A stretch of 64,000 bases of DNA from NCBI RefSeq assembly GCF_014648495.1, contig NZ_BMRF01000001.1, positions 682,001 to 746,000 of the forward strand, written 5' to 3'. Source of the stretch: Actinomadura cremea. Its GTDB lineage: Bacteria; Actinomycetota; Actinomycetes; Streptosporangiales; Streptosporangiaceae. The notes under the pieces are model-generated. The model worked only from the letters and a program-made list of their open reading frames with translations. It was not told the DNA's origin and ran no database searches. Below are positions 42,748 through 51,294 of the stretch, one piece after another. Within the stretch, counting starts at the first letter, position 1; each line of letters opens with the position of its first letter. The translations under genes were made by a program, and so were the position numbers.

Positions 42748-44091
42748 TCAGTCCTCGTCGGTCCTGGGGGACTTGCCGATCTCCTTCGGGAGCGGCTTCT
42801 CGGGGGCGTGGCCGTTCGCGGCGGTCGCGGCGCCGGCGTCCTGGACGTTGAGGTTGCCGAGGAGCTGGCGGGCGACGCCGAGGCCCGTGCCGCCGAGCGT
42901 CAGGGCCTTGGCGAGCATGTCCTCGACGCCCTGGGCGCCGTTCAGGACGATCATGTTGTCGACGTTGCCGAACACCTCGGCGCCGGCCTCGACGATCTCC
43001 GGCCACTTCTCGGCGAGCTGCTGGGCGATGACCGCGTCGGTGTTCTCGGCGAGGGCGACGGCGCGGGCCTTGATGGCCTCGGCCTCGGCGAGGCCCTTCT
43101 GGCGGATGGCGTCCGCCTCGGCCTCACCCATGACGCGGGTGGCGTCGGCCTTGCGCTCGGCCTCCTTCTTGGCGGCGTCGGCGTAGGCGATGCGCTCGTC
43201 GCGCTGGGCCTCGGCGAGCTTGACCTGCTCGTAGGCGCGGGCGTCGGCGGGCTTGCGGATCTCGGACTCCAGGCGCTTCTCGGTGCGCTCGGCCTCCAGT
43301 TCCGCGTTGCGGGTCTCGCGGAGGATGACCTCCTGGCGGGCCTGCTGCTCGGCCTGCTTGACCTGCCCGTTGTACTCGGCCTTCTTCATCTCGGTGTCCC
43401 GGATGACGGCGGCGTTCTCGCGCTCGGTCTCCTGCTCGCGGCGGGTCGCCTCCTGGTTGCGCTCCGCCTCCGCGATGCGGGCGGCGGACGAGACGCGCGC
43501 GGCGTGCGGGCGGCCGAGGTTGGTGATGTAGCCGGTCTCGTCCTCGATCTCCTGGATCTGCAGGGAGTCGACGATGAGGCCGAGCTTGCTCATCTCGTCG
43601 GCGGCCGACATCCGGGTCTCGCTGGTCATGCGCTCACGGTTGAGGATGAGGTCCTCGACGGTGAGGTTGCCGATGATCGAGCGGAGGTGGCCGGTGAACA
43701 GCTCGTGGATGGCGCCGTCCATGGACGCCTGCTGCTCCAGGAAACGGCGGGCGGCGTTGGCGATCGAGACGAGGTCGTCGCCGACCTTGTAGATGACGAC
43801 GCCGCGCACGTGCACCGGGATGCCCTGCTGGGTGACGCACTGGACCTCGAGGTTGCCGGCGCGGCTGTCGAGCCGGAGCCGGCGCGAGGTCTGGAACCCG
43901 GGCAGCACCGCGGTGCCCTTCCCGGTGACGATCTTGAAGCCGAGGCTGTCGAGCCCCGTCTCGGACTTCGACCTGGCGCCGAGACCCGAGATGATCAGCG
44001 CCTCGTTCGGTTCCGCGACGCGCCAGACGAGCTTGAAGAGGATGATCAGAACGATGAGTCCGACGACGACCGCGCCGACGATTATGGCCAT
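42748..44091 (-). CDS. flotillin-like SPFH domain protein
   Basis: 447 aa. One N-terminal membrane helix (IIVGAVVVGLIVLIILF) is followed by an SPFH/band 7 domain (RVAEPNEALIISGLG to LTVEDLILNRERM, about 25-160) and a long coiled coil rich in EAxR/EAER repeats (about 190-360). A C-terminal globular part follows (QLAEKWPEIVEAGAEVFGNVDNMIVLNG, about 365-395). This matches flotillins that build membrane microdomains. A small NfeD-like gene lies upstream on the same strand, a pair common in bacteria. Confidence 0.9.
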   Translation of the reverse strand: MAIIVGAVVVGLIVLIILFKLVWRVAEPNEALIISGLGARSKSETGLDSLGFKIVTGKGTAVLPGFQTSRRLRLDSRAGNLEVQCVTQQGIPVHVRGVVIYKVGDDLVSIANAARRFLEQQASMDGAIHELFTGHLRSIIGNLTVEDLILNRERMTSETRMSAADEMSKLGLIVDSLQIQEIEDETGYITNLGRPHAARVSSAARIAEAERNQEATRREQETERENAAVIRDTEMKKAEYNGQVKQAEQQARQEVILRETRNAELEAERTEKRLESEIRKPADARAYEQVKLAEAQRDERIAYADAAKKEAERKADATRVMGEAEADAIRQKGLAEAEAIKARAVALAENTDAVIAQQLAEKWPEIVEAGAEVFGNVDNMIVLNGAQGVEDMLAKALTLGGTGLGVARQLLGNLNVQDAGAATAANGHAPEKPLPKEIGKSPRTDED

Positions 44092-44263
44092 CCGGCCTCC
44101 TTCCGCGTTCGGGCGGCGGGCCCGCTACCGAAGGGCTCGTCCGCGTTACCGATATGGACGCAGCGGGCCCGCGAACGGTTCTCCCATCGCGGAAGTTCCC
44201 GGCGAACGGGGCGAATGTTCACCGATCCGTGATCGCTTGGTCGCGATTGCGGACGCCGGACGC

Positions 44264-44464
44264 CTAGCCGAAGGCGGGGGCGACGTAGACGGTCCGCGGA
44301 GGCTGGTGCTCGATGACGATGATGAGCGTGCCGACGGCGATCTCGTCGCGGGGGTCGACCGGGTGCGCGTAGAAGGCCTCGACGCCGCCGCGGATCGGGA
44401 TCATCACCTCGCCGACGAGCCCGGGGCCGATCTTGCCGGTGACCCGGCCCTGCTTGCCGATCAA
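44264..44464 (-). CDS. small NfeD-like OB-fold protein
   Basis: 66 aa from a TTG start with GGAG upstream. The text GKQGRVTGKIGPGLVGEVMI, VEAFYAHPVDPRDEIAVG and TLIIVIEHQPPRTVYV is a compact five-strand barrel like the cytoplasmic end of NfeD proteins. There is no membrane helix. Its place next to a flotillin gene supports the call. The gap of about 170 bases between the two genes may hold a separate flotillin promoter. Confidence 0.6.
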   Translation of the reverse strand: MIGKQGRVTGKIGPGLVGEVMIPIRGGVEAFYAHPVDPRDEIAVGTLIIVIEHQPPRTVYVAPAFG

Positions 44465-44541
44465 CAGATCTCCCGCCCGTCGTGACGCAAGCGGCGCGTA
44501 CTACCGCTTAGGGGAAGATTATCCGCTGCGCGCCGCACACG

Positions 44542-45246
44542 TCAGGGGAGGAAGCGGTCGGCGTTCCGGAGGGACTCGCGGGCGATGCGCTCGGCCTCGT
44601 CGCGGGTGGCGTTCGGGCCGACGACGCTGATCGTCGCGAGGTAGTCGCGGCCCCGGAACACGACGTACCAGGCCTTGGTGTGGCCGGTCCCGGCGATCGT
44701 CGTGACGCCGACCGTGCGGGAGCCCTGGCCGATGTCGCCGCGCGGCGACTCGCTGACGCGGTGCTCGGCCCACTTCGTGCCGATCCGGGACTTGAAGGTC
44801 AGGCAGCCGGACGGGACGCGCGCGTTGACCTGCTTGTCGGCCTCGTCCGCCGGCATCGCCATCAGCGCCTGGGTCGCCGCCTGGCCGTTGCCCTTGGCGA
44901 ACGTGACGAGCGCCGCGGGGACCTTCGCGGGGATGTTCCCGCCGGGCCCGCCCGCGCCCTTCGCGCAGCGGGGTTTGTCGAGGACGACGCTCTCCTGCAG
45001 GTGCGCGGCGTTGCGGATGGCGCGGAGCGTCCCGTACTCGCCGAGGTCGGGATCGCCGCCCCGCTGGTAGCCGGTCAGCTCGGTGAGCAGCGCCTGGGCG
45101 AGCTGGTCGGAGGTGTAGCCGATGCCGGCGACCGCGACGCCCCCGTCGCCGCCGGACGTCCGCGCGGGCGCGTCGCCGTCGCACGCGGACACCGTCGCGG
45201 CGGTCAGGGTCGCCGCCAGGACGAGCGGGAGGAGCCGGTGCGCCAT
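44542..45246 (-). CDS. predicted lipoprotein of unknown function
   Basis: 234 aa. Signal with lipobox TVSAC near residue 18-22, then a low-complexity GDGG linker. The rest is a mixed fold with three further Cys (KPRCAKG, SGCLTFK) and no known motif. I do not recognise a family; it resembles the many sensor-like or cell-wall lipoproteins of actinobacteria only in build. Confidence 0.65.
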   Translation of the reverse strand: MAHRLLPLVLAATLTAATVSACDGDAPARTSGGDGGVAVAGIGYTSDQLAQALLTELTGYQRGGDPDLGEYGTLRAIRNAAHLQESVVLDKPRCAKGAGGPGGNIPAKVPAALVTFAKGNGQAATQALMAMPADEADKQVNARVPSGCLTFKSRIGTKWAEHRVSESPRGDIGQGSRTVGVTTIAGTGHTKAWYVVFRGRDYLATISVVGPNATRDEAERIARESLRNADRFLP

Positions 45247-45303
45247 GCCCGCGACCTTACGGGCAGGGCGGGCGGATCCGGCCGGGCGACACGCGCGGGG
45301 CGC

Positions 45304-45978
45304 TCAGCCCTGGTGGTCGGCGCGCTCGTTGTAGCAGCCGGCGTAGTCCTGCCCGGAGAGCTTCTGGATGGTCTCGACGATCTCGTCGGTGATGGCGCGG
45401 CGGGCCTTGGCGGGGGCCATGTCCTGGCAGTGGGAGAAGTCGATCGGCGGGCCGATGCGGACGGTGGGGCGCGGGCCGAAGAAGCGCGGCCAGGCGGCGC
45501 CGATCGGCTGGATCTTCTCGGTGCCCTCCAGGCCGACGGGCAGGACGCGCGCGCCGGACTCCAGGACGAGCCAGCCGATGCCGGTGCGGCCCCGGTAGAG
45601 GCGCCCGTCCTGGGAGCGGGTGCCCTCGGGGTAGACGGCGAACGCGCCGCTGTTGTCGAGGACCTCGGCGGCCTGCTCCAGGGCGCCCATGGCGGCGCGC
45701 CGGGCGCCGCGCCGGACCGGGACGTGCCCGAGGTTGGTGAGGAACCAGCGGACGAAGCGGTTCTTCAGCCCGTTGCCCTCGAAGTAGTCGGCCTTGGCGA
45801 TGTAGGTCACCGGGCGCGGCACCGCGAGCGGGATGATGAAGCTGTCGATGAACGACAGGTGGTTGCTCGCGACGATGAGCGGCCCGTAGCTCGGCACGTT
45901 CTCGCCGCCCTCCACCTTGGGGCGGAAAAGCAGCCAGAGGATCGGACGCACCACGCGCGTCATGAACGTGTAGAACAT
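45304..45978 (-). CDS. 1-acyl-glycerol-3-phosphate acyltransferase family protein
   Basis: PlsC-type enzyme, 224 aa from ATG 45978 (GGGAGG four bases upstream). Catalytic NHLSFIDSF gives the HX4D motif near 48-53. YPEGTRSQDGRLYRGRTG is motif III, and ARVLPVGLEG motif IV. It should add the second acyl chain to glycerolipids at the membrane, or act on a related acceptor. Several PlsC paralogues are usual in actinobacteria, so the exact role is open. Confidence 0.87.
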   Translation of the reverse strand: MFYTFMTRVVRPILWLLFRPKVEGGENVPSYGPLIVASNHLSFIDSFIIPLAVPRPVTYIAKADYFEGNGLKNRFVRWFLTNLGHVPVRRGARRAAMGALEQAAEVLDNSGAFAVYPEGTRSQDGRLYRGRTGIGWLVLESGARVLPVGLEGTEKIQPIGAAWPRFFGPRPTVRIGPPIDFSHCQDMAPAKARRAITDEIVETIQKLSGQDYAGCYNERADHQG

Positions 45979-46391
45979 CCAGCCTCCCGATTTCGCCAAC
46001 GCCACTGTAACGCGCGGGTCGATCCCGCCCGTGCGACCGGACCGGTTTTCTGACCGGGAGATGGTGGCGAAATGGTCGCGTACCAGGTCACGCGGGCAGC
46101 GGGGACGGATTTCGCCGGCCCTGCGGCGGGCCCTGTGAGATCCATCCCATTGGACGCGGCATCCAATCGGAGGCACCATTCATTACTCTAAGGTAAGTTT
46201 CTGCTGAGTAAGTTTTTGCCTCGCGAGCGGCGCGACGGCCCCCTCCGGGCGTGTTACGGTCCCGGAGACAAGCTCGGGCGACCTGGCCCTTTTCCCGGTA
46301 AGCCTTGGAATGCGGGCGCCCGGTGGGTAATGCTGAGGAGTCACCTGGGAGGCCCGCGGGGACCTCGGAGAGCAGGGGCGTGGAGGTGACC
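45979..46391. other. control region between acyltransferase and STAS genes
   Basis: About 410 bases without a gene. It holds a perfect inverted repeat ATTGGA-N7-TCCAAT at 46149-46167, an AT-rich stretch with two direct copies of GTAAGTTT 15 bases apart (46193-46200, 46208-46215), and GGGTAAT at 46325-46331 with GAAT 13 bases before it. The latter loosely resembles a SigB-type promoter of streptomycetes and would suit the STAS gene. Confidence 0.4.
46149..46167. promoter_or_regulatory. inverted repeat, candidate operator
   Basis: ATTGGA and TCCAAT are perfect 6-bp arms around CGCGGCA, about 170 bases upstream of the acyltransferase start and 225 upstream of the STAS start. Confidence 0.35.
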
Positions 46392-46745
46392 ATGGACTTC
46401 GACATCAACCTCATGAAGGACGACCGCTGCACCCTCGTCCGGGTCAAGGGCGACATCGACGTGGTGTCCAGGGAGCGCTTCGAGGAGACGCTGCTCGAGG
46501 TCATCGACGCCGGCGGACCGGTCGTCGTCGACATGCGCGAGGTCACGTTCTGCGACTCCACGGGGCTCAACGTCGTGGTCGTCGCGAACCGGCGGGCGGG
46601 CGAGCGCGACGCCCACCTGGCGCTCGTCGCGCTGCCGCCGCGCGTCCAGCGGGTCTTCAGCATCACCGGCGTGGACAGGTACGTCCCCGTGTACGACACG
46701 CTGCGCGAGGCGCTCGCCGCCATGCCGTCCACCACCCGGGGCTGA
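46392..46745 (+). CDS. STAS domain anti-sigma factor antagonist
   Basis: 117 aa, SpoIIAA/RsbV/BldG-like. MREVTFCDSTGLNVVVVANRRA (in pieces) holds the phosphorylatable Ser in DSTG near residue 57. In its free form it would bind an RsbW-type anti-sigma kinase and release a sigma factor. No partner kinase gene is adjacent. The ATG has a strong GGAGGTGA site. The frame is open upstream, but that part has no coding character. Confidence 0.87.
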   Translation: MDFDINLMKDDRCTLVRVKGDIDVVSRERFEETLLEVIDAGGPVVVDMREVTFCDSTGLNVVVVANRRAGERDAHLALVALPPRVQRVFSITGVDRYVPVYDTLREALAAMPSTTRG

Positions 46746-46784
46746 GCCGGACGGCACGCGCGGCACGCGCGGCCGGGACGTGCT

Positions 46785-47612
46785 TCACATGCAGCCCTCG
46801 AACTGCGGGACGCTCGTCGTCAGCTCGAGTCCCGACTCGCCGAACCACTCGCGCAGGAGCCGCTCCGCCGTCCCGTCCTGGTACATCCGGGTGATGGCGC
46901 GGTTCACGGCCGCGCACCCCTCCAGGTCGCCCTTGCGCACCCCGACGCCGTACTTCTCGTCGGTGAACGGGTCGTTGATGATCCGGCCGGGGCCGTTCCC
47001 GGCGAACCCCGCGAGGATCAGGTCGTCGGTCGAGACGGCGTCGAGGTCGCCGCTCGCCAGGGCCTCCATGCACGCCCCGTAGGTCGGGTACCGGACGGGC
47101 ACCGCCGCGACCTCGCGCTCCTCGATCACGCGCCGCCACGAGTTCGACCCGGTCACCGCGCAGATCTCGCGGTCGGCCAGGTCGCGGACGTCGCCGACCC
47201 CGGGCAGCCCGGGACGGACGAGCGTGTCCTGGTGGGCCACGTAGTACGGCCCGGCGAACGTGACCTCGCGCTTGCGCGCCGCGGTGATCGAGTACGTGGC
47301 CACGATCATGTCGACGCGGCCCTCGGCGAGCGCCTCCTCGCGCACCGACGAGTTCGTCGTCGTGAACTCGATCCGCTCGGGCGGCACGCCGAGCCGCCCC
47401 GCGATGTAGGTGGCGACGTCGACGTCGAACCCCGCGTACGTCCCGTCCGGGCGCTTGACGCCGAGGCCCGGCTGGTCCTCCTTGACTCCGATGACCAGCC
47501 GGTCGTTGTCGGCGATGGTCCGCCGCTCCGGGCCGCCGAAGCCGCAGCCCGACAGCGCCGCGGCGGCGACCGCGACCGCGAGGGCCGCGGCGGCGGGTCT
47601 GGTCGCGCGCAC
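46785..47612 (-). CDS. GlnH-like amino-acid-binding lipoprotein of the PknG operon
   Basis: 275 aa. Lipobox LSGC near residue 20-23, then a family 3 solute-binding fold: RLVIGVKEDQPGLGVKRPDGTYAGFDVDVATYIAGRLG (pieces), EGRVDMIVATYSIT, RKREVTFAGPYY, ALASGDLDAVSTDDLIL. It resembles glutamate/aspartate-binding GlnH. In Mycobacterium and Corynebacterium GlnH feeds the membrane protein GlnX and kinase PknG. The GTG at 47612 with GGAGG seven bases upstream is preferred over ATG 47630, which overlaps the upstream stop. Confidence 0.82.
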   Translation of the reverse strand: MRATRPAAAALAVAVAAAALSGCGFGGPERRTIADNDRLVIGVKEDQPGLGVKRPDGTYAGFDVDVATYIAGRLGVPPERIEFTTTNSSVREEALAEGRVDMIVATYSITAARKREVTFAGPYYVAHQDTLVRPGLPGVGDVRDLADREICAVTGSNSWRRVIEEREVAAVPVRYPTYGACMEALASGDLDAVSTDDLILAGFAGNGPGRIINDPFTDEKYGVGVRKGDLEGCAAVNRAITRMYQDGTAERLLREWFGESGLELTTSVPQFEGCM

Positions 47613-47629
47613 GGTCCGTCCTCCTCGCA

Positions 47630-49117
47630 TCAGCGGAACTCGGCGAGCCGGGGGCGGACGCCCGCGACGGCGAGCAGCGCGACCGCGGCGACGGCGACGG
47701 CCGGGACGGCGGCCCAGCCGCGCAGCCCGCCGTCGGCGGCGGTGATCGCGCCGTCGAACGCGTCCCGGTGGACGCCCGCCAGCTCGTTCAGCGCCCGGTC
47801 GTAGGCGGCGAAGTCGCGGAGGGCGCCGGCGCTCCGGTTCATCCGCAGGGCGATGGCGGCGGCCCGGTCCCCCTCGGACGCGCGCCGCCGGATCTCCTCG
47901 TCGGACCGCTGGACCTCGAGGTACGCCTCCAGGGTGCGCTGCAGCGCGGCGGCCTCGCGGCCCCGCTCGGCGGTGCGCGCCTCGTCCCCGAAGAAGCCGA
48001 GGAACAAGACGTCCTGCCCGATGCCCGGCTTGTACGCCGTGAGCGCGCCGTCCAGGGCGGCGTAGTAGTTCTCCAGGTTCAGCGGCCGGTCCCCCATCTC
48101 GGGGTAGACGACCGACAGCGACTTGTCGAGGTACACCTGGTCGTAGGTGTCGGCGCGGCCGGGGTCGAGCAGGTAGCGGCTCTCGTCGGCGAACGCGTTG
48201 TGGCTGACCGCGCGGGCCCGCGACAGCGCGAGGATCGAGTCGAACCCGTCCTCCTTCGCGCGCTCGATGTGCCCGGCGTGCGCGGTGAGCACGGCGGCGC
48301 CGACGGCGGTGAGCGCGACCGTCCCGAGCGTCGCCAGGACGAGCGCGGGGTTCAGCACGCGCCGGAACGTGCGGGCCAGGTACACCTGGAGCACGAGCAG
48401 GAGAGCCAGGGACACCACGCCCAGCAGCAGCAGCCACGACCTCCCGGCCAGCACCGCCGAACGCTCCGTCTCGTAGGAGTGCCGGACGCGTTCCCCGCTG
48501 TCGAGCGTGATGTTGTACGCCTTCGGCAGAATCTCCAGCTTCATCAGGTCGGTCGCCTGCCGGTACGCGTCGATCACGTCCGGCGGTAGCTCGCCCGGCG
48601 GGTGCCCGTCCTGCTCGCTGAGCTCCAGCGCCCGGCCGACGAGCCGCTCGTACCGGCCGAGGCCGTCCAGGACGTCCTGGACGGTGCGGCGCAGCGCGGG
48701 GTCGCCGCCCGCGAGCTGCGCGGCCTGCACCGCCGCCGCGTCCGCCTCCGCGCGGCGCCGCTCGTAGATCCGCAGGCTCTCGGCGCGGCCGATGCCGAGG
48801 TCGTGGTCGGCGCCGATGAGCAGGACGTTCGACACCTGCGCGTCCATGTCGCTGAGCGCGAAGTACAGGGTGCCGGTGGCGACGACCTGCGGGCCCTCCT
48901 CGTGGCCGATCATCCGGACGGAGTCGCGGGCGTCGTCGACCGCGAGGGCGAGCACCGCGAGCAGCCCGGCCTGGGCGAGCAGGACGAGCGCGAGCTGCGC
49001 GCGGATCCGTCCGGGGATCGTGCGGAGCGCGCGGGCCGCCCAGGACGGTTCCCGCCCGTCCGTGCGGGCGTCCCGCGGGGGATCCGGCCGGGAGTCCCGC
49101 GAGGGCGTGAGGGTCAT
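47630..49117 (-). CDS. GlnX-like four-helix sensor membrane protein
   Basis: 495 aa. Four membrane segments: LALVLLAQAGLLAVLALAV (about 40-58), SWLLLLGVVSLALLLVLQVY (about 230-250), LVLATLGTVALTAVGAAVL (about 262-280), and AVPAVAVAAVALLAVAGV at the end. Between helices 1-2 and 3-4 lie two helical domains of about 170-200 residues, likely outside. This is the build of GlnX, which links GlnH to PknG. It overlaps the FHA gene by 4 bases and couples to the GlnH gene. Confidence 0.75.
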   Translation of the reverse strand: MTLTPSRDSRPDPPRDARTDGREPSWAARALRTIPGRIRAQLALVLLAQAGLLAVLALAVDDARDSVRMIGHEEGPQVVATGTLYFALSDMDAQVSNVLLIGADHDLGIGRAESLRIYERRRAEADAAAVQAAQLAGGDPALRRTVQDVLDGLGRYERLVGRALELSEQDGHPPGELPPDVIDAYRQATDLMKLEILPKAYNITLDSGERVRHSYETERSAVLAGRSWLLLLGVVSLALLLVLQVYLARTFRRVLNPALVLATLGTVALTAVGAAVLTAHAGHIERAKEDGFDSILALSRARAVSHNAFADESRYLLDPGRADTYDQVYLDKSLSVVYPEMGDRPLNLENYYAALDGALTAYKPGIGQDVLFLGFFGDEARTAERGREAAALQRTLEAYLEVQRSDEEIRRRASEGDRAAAIALRMNRSAGALRDFAAYDRALNELAGVHRDAFDGAITAADGGLRGWAAVPAVAVAAVALLAVAGVRPRLAEFR

Positions 49118-49788
49118 GGTCCCCCCTGCCGGGTCAGCGTGATCGTCGTCCAGGCGCCCACGTGGATGCGGTCGCCGTCGCCGACCGGCACCGGCACCCT
49201 GGCCTTCAGCACGTCGACCTCGCCGTTCATCGTGGTGCCGTTCTGCGAGCCGTGGTCGGTGAGGGTCCAGGTGCCGTCCGCGTGCGCGTTGAGGACGGCG
49301 TGCAGGTGCGAGACGCCCGGATCGGCCGGGTTCTCGCCGAGGTCGATCGCGGGCCGGATGCCCCGGGACACGCTGCGGCGCCCGATCCACACCTCGCCGT
49401 CGCGCAGCGGGATCCTGCGCTCGGGGCAGTACGGGGGGAACGTGATGTCGGGGGCCCAGGGGCCCAGCTCGGCGATCACCGAGTTGTAGTAGGCGCGGTC
49501 GGCGTTGATCACCGCGACCCAGCCCTGCGGCGCGCTGACGGGGTCGCGGGGGCCCGGGATGCGCGGAACGTCCCGGTCACGCTCGGGCGCGCTCCCCCCG
49601 GACGCCCGCGCTTCCTCGAACCTCGTGCCGCAGTTCTCGCAGAACCGGGCGTCCGGGGACCGCGCCGTCCCGCAGTTCCCGCAGAACCCGGAGAACCGGC
49701 TCACGGGGGGCGTCGCTTCCATCGGACGGCCGCACACGTCGCAGTACTCGGCGTCCTCGGACCGGTGACCGATCGGGCATTCCGGCAT
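49114..49788 (-). CDS. FHA domain protein with zinc ribbons
   Basis: 224 aa. Two short zinc ribbons (CPIGHRSEDAEYCDVCG at 4-20; FCGNCG with FCENCG at 35-54) precede an FHA domain (about 125-224): GEVWIGRRS, VSHLHAVL, HGSQNGTTMNG. FHA domains bind phospho-threonine. In mycobacteria PknG acts through the FHA protein GarA, so this is a plausible target or adaptor of the PknG encoded here. It lacks an obvious ETTS/ETVE phospho-motif of GarA. It starts 5 bases after the vWA stop. Confidence 0.82.
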   Translation of the reverse strand: MPECPIGHRSEDAEYCDVCGRPMEATPPVSRFSGFCGNCGTARSPDARFCENCGTRFEEARASGGSAPERDRDVPRIPGPRDPVSAPQGWVAVINADRAYYNSVIAELGPWAPDITFPPYCPERRIPLRDGEVWIGRRSVSRGIRPAIDLGENPADPGVSHLHAVLNAHADGTWTLTDHGSQNGTTMNGEVDVLKARVPVPVGDGDRIHVGAWTTITLTRQGGP

Positions 49789-49792
49789 GGCC

Positions 49793-51175
49793 TCAGCTCC
49801 CCGCGTCTCCCGGCGGCCCCGCCTCCTCGGCCCGGCCCGCCTTGTCCGATTGGCCGGATTGATCCGGTTCGCCTCCATGATCTCGTGTTCCGCCGGAACG
49901 TGTCCGGACCGTCCGCACCGACCGGGTGTCGAGCGCCATCTCGTCCGCCTTCGCGACGCCCGACCGCAGCCGCACCGTCCCGGGCTCGCCGTCCACCACC
50001 TCCACCACCCGGTCCAGCAGCCCCGCGATCTGCTCGTTCCCCACCTCGCGGGCCAGCACCACCGCCCGTCCGAGCCGTTTCGTCGCCGTCTCCTCGTCCC
50101 CCGCGCGCCGCGCCTCCAGCCCCTCGCGCACCGCCTCCGCCAGCTCCGACTGCCCCGTGTGGTGCGCGACCCGCCGGTTGATCCGGGTGGACCGCGCCTC
50201 GTCGTCCGTCCACTCGGCCAGCACGTTCCCGGACGCCAGCACCGCGCCGTCCGGCGCGACCAGCTTCACCCACGCCGCCCGCATCCGCTGCCCGATCGCG
50301 CTCGCGGGCACCCGGACGCACAGGTGGTACTCGCGCGCCTCGCTGCCCCACGCGCCGACCGGGTAGTCGCCCGTCCGCTCCCCGGACGCGACGCGGCGGG
50401 CCGTCAGGTCCTCGACCGCCGGGACCATCTGCTTGAAGAACCGCAGCTCGGCGGCCTGCGGCGTCCACACGCGCAGCGCCACGTCCGCGACCCGCTTGCC
50501 CATCGCGGTGTGCGCCATCGCCCGGAAGTCGGCCTCCAGGTCGGCCGGATCGGGGACGTCGAGGAACCCGCCCAGCAGCACCGAGGTGATCGTGCGCAGC
50601 TCGGCGACCTCCCAGTCGGTGCCGACGCCGCGCGCGTCGCACACGAACCGTCCCTCGCACCGCCGCAGCGCCGCGTCCAGCTCCTCGGGCGACTCGTGCT
50701 GGTTCTTGCCGTCGGTCAGCAGGATCGCGTGCCGCACCGCGCCGTCGTGCCCCGCCAGCAGCCGGTCCGCGAGCCGCAGCCACGAGCCGATCGCCGTCCC
50801 GCCCGCCGCGTCCAGCCGCCGGACGGCGCGGACCGCGCTCTGCCGGGTGCGCTCGTCCGCGCGGACCAGCCGCTCCCCCTGCGGGAAGACCATCCGCGGC
50901 CGGTTGGCGCCCGCGACGACCGCGAACCGCACCCCGTCGCGCAGCACGCCGACCGCCGTGGCGGCGGCCCGCTTCGCGGCGGCCATCTTCCCGTCGAACG
51001 ACATCGACCCGGACGTGTCGATGACGATCACCTCGGCGGCCTCGGTCCGGACGCCGCCGTCCGCGCCGCCGGGGGCCCGCGCCTCCACGGACACGATCGC
51101 GTGCATGTCCCGGCCGCCCGCCGGCAGGTACGGGTTCTGGTCGACGCTGATCCGGAACTCGGGAAGGTCGCTCAT
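49793..51175 (-). CDS. von Willebrand factor A domain protein
   Basis: 460 aa. Residues 45-240 form a vWA domain with a full metal site: VIVIDTSGSM (53-57), a Thr in AGGTAIGSW, and LTDGKNQHE. A beta-sandwich follows (VADVALRVWTPQAAEL to VLAEWTDDEA) and then a helical tail. A Ser/Gly/Asp-rich end closes the protein. It sits between PknG and the FHA gene with a 4-base overlap on the upstream mini-ORF, so it is likely part of the same signalling set. Confidence 0.85.
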   Translation of the reverse strand: MSDLPEFRISVDQNPYLPAGGRDMHAIVSVEARAPGGADGGVRTEAAEVIVIDTSGSMSFDGKMAAAKRAAATAVGVLRDGVRFAVVAGANRPRMVFPQGERLVRADERTRQSAVRAVRRLDAAGGTAIGSWLRLADRLLAGHDGAVRHAILLTDGKNQHESPEELDAALRRCEGRFVCDARGVGTDWEVAELRTITSVLLGGFLDVPDPADLEADFRAMAHTAMGKRVADVALRVWTPQAAELRFFKQMVPAVEDLTARRVASGERTGDYPVGAWGSEAREYHLCVRVPASAIGQRMRAAWVKLVAPDGAVLASGNVLAEWTDDEARSTRINRRVAHHTGQSELAEAVREGLEARRAGDEETATKRLGRAVVLAREVGNEQIAGLLDRVVEVVDGEPGTVRLRSGVAKADEMALDTRSVRTVRTRSGGTRDHGGEPDQSGQSDKAGRAEEAGPPGDAGS

Positions 51176-51294
51176 CGGGCGGGCTCCCTGGTCGGGGTCG
51201 GGGGGCGGGACGGCATCGCCGTCGGCGTTGTCGTCGTCGCCGTCGTCGGCGTTGTCGGCGTTGTCGGCGTCGGCGTCGCCGTCGTCGGCGTCAC
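51172..51294 (-). CDS. mini-ORF rich in Thr and Pro, coupled to pknG and vWA genes
   Basis: 40 aa starting at a GTG that overlaps the pknG stop (GTGA) and ending in a TGA that overlaps the vWA start (ATGA). The sequence is almost only TPTT/ATPT repeats coded by a GNC-type microsatellite. It may be a real small protein or just a way to keep ribosomes moving between the two genes. I see no known family. Confidence 0.35.
   Translation of the reverse strand: MTPTTATPTPTTPTTPTTATTTTPTAMPSRPPTPTREPAR
51205..51292. repeat. GTC/GGC-type triplet microsatellite
   Basis: Imperfect tandem copies of GTCGGC and GTTGTCGGC fill the gap between pknG and the vWA gene. All three minus-strand frames become low-complexity (Thr/Pro, Asp/Ala/Asn or Arg), which suggests repeat growth by slippage. 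Confidence 0.7.

Noticed and set aside
46785-48437. 550-codon minus-strand frame as one protein
   Set aside because: Its first half is antisense-free but out of frame with the GlnX-like gene; only the last 275 residues have a signal, lipobox and binding-protein fold.
51205-51292. Triplet repeat read as CRISPR-like array
   Set aside because: Units are only 6-9 bases with no unique spacers; it is a microsatellite.
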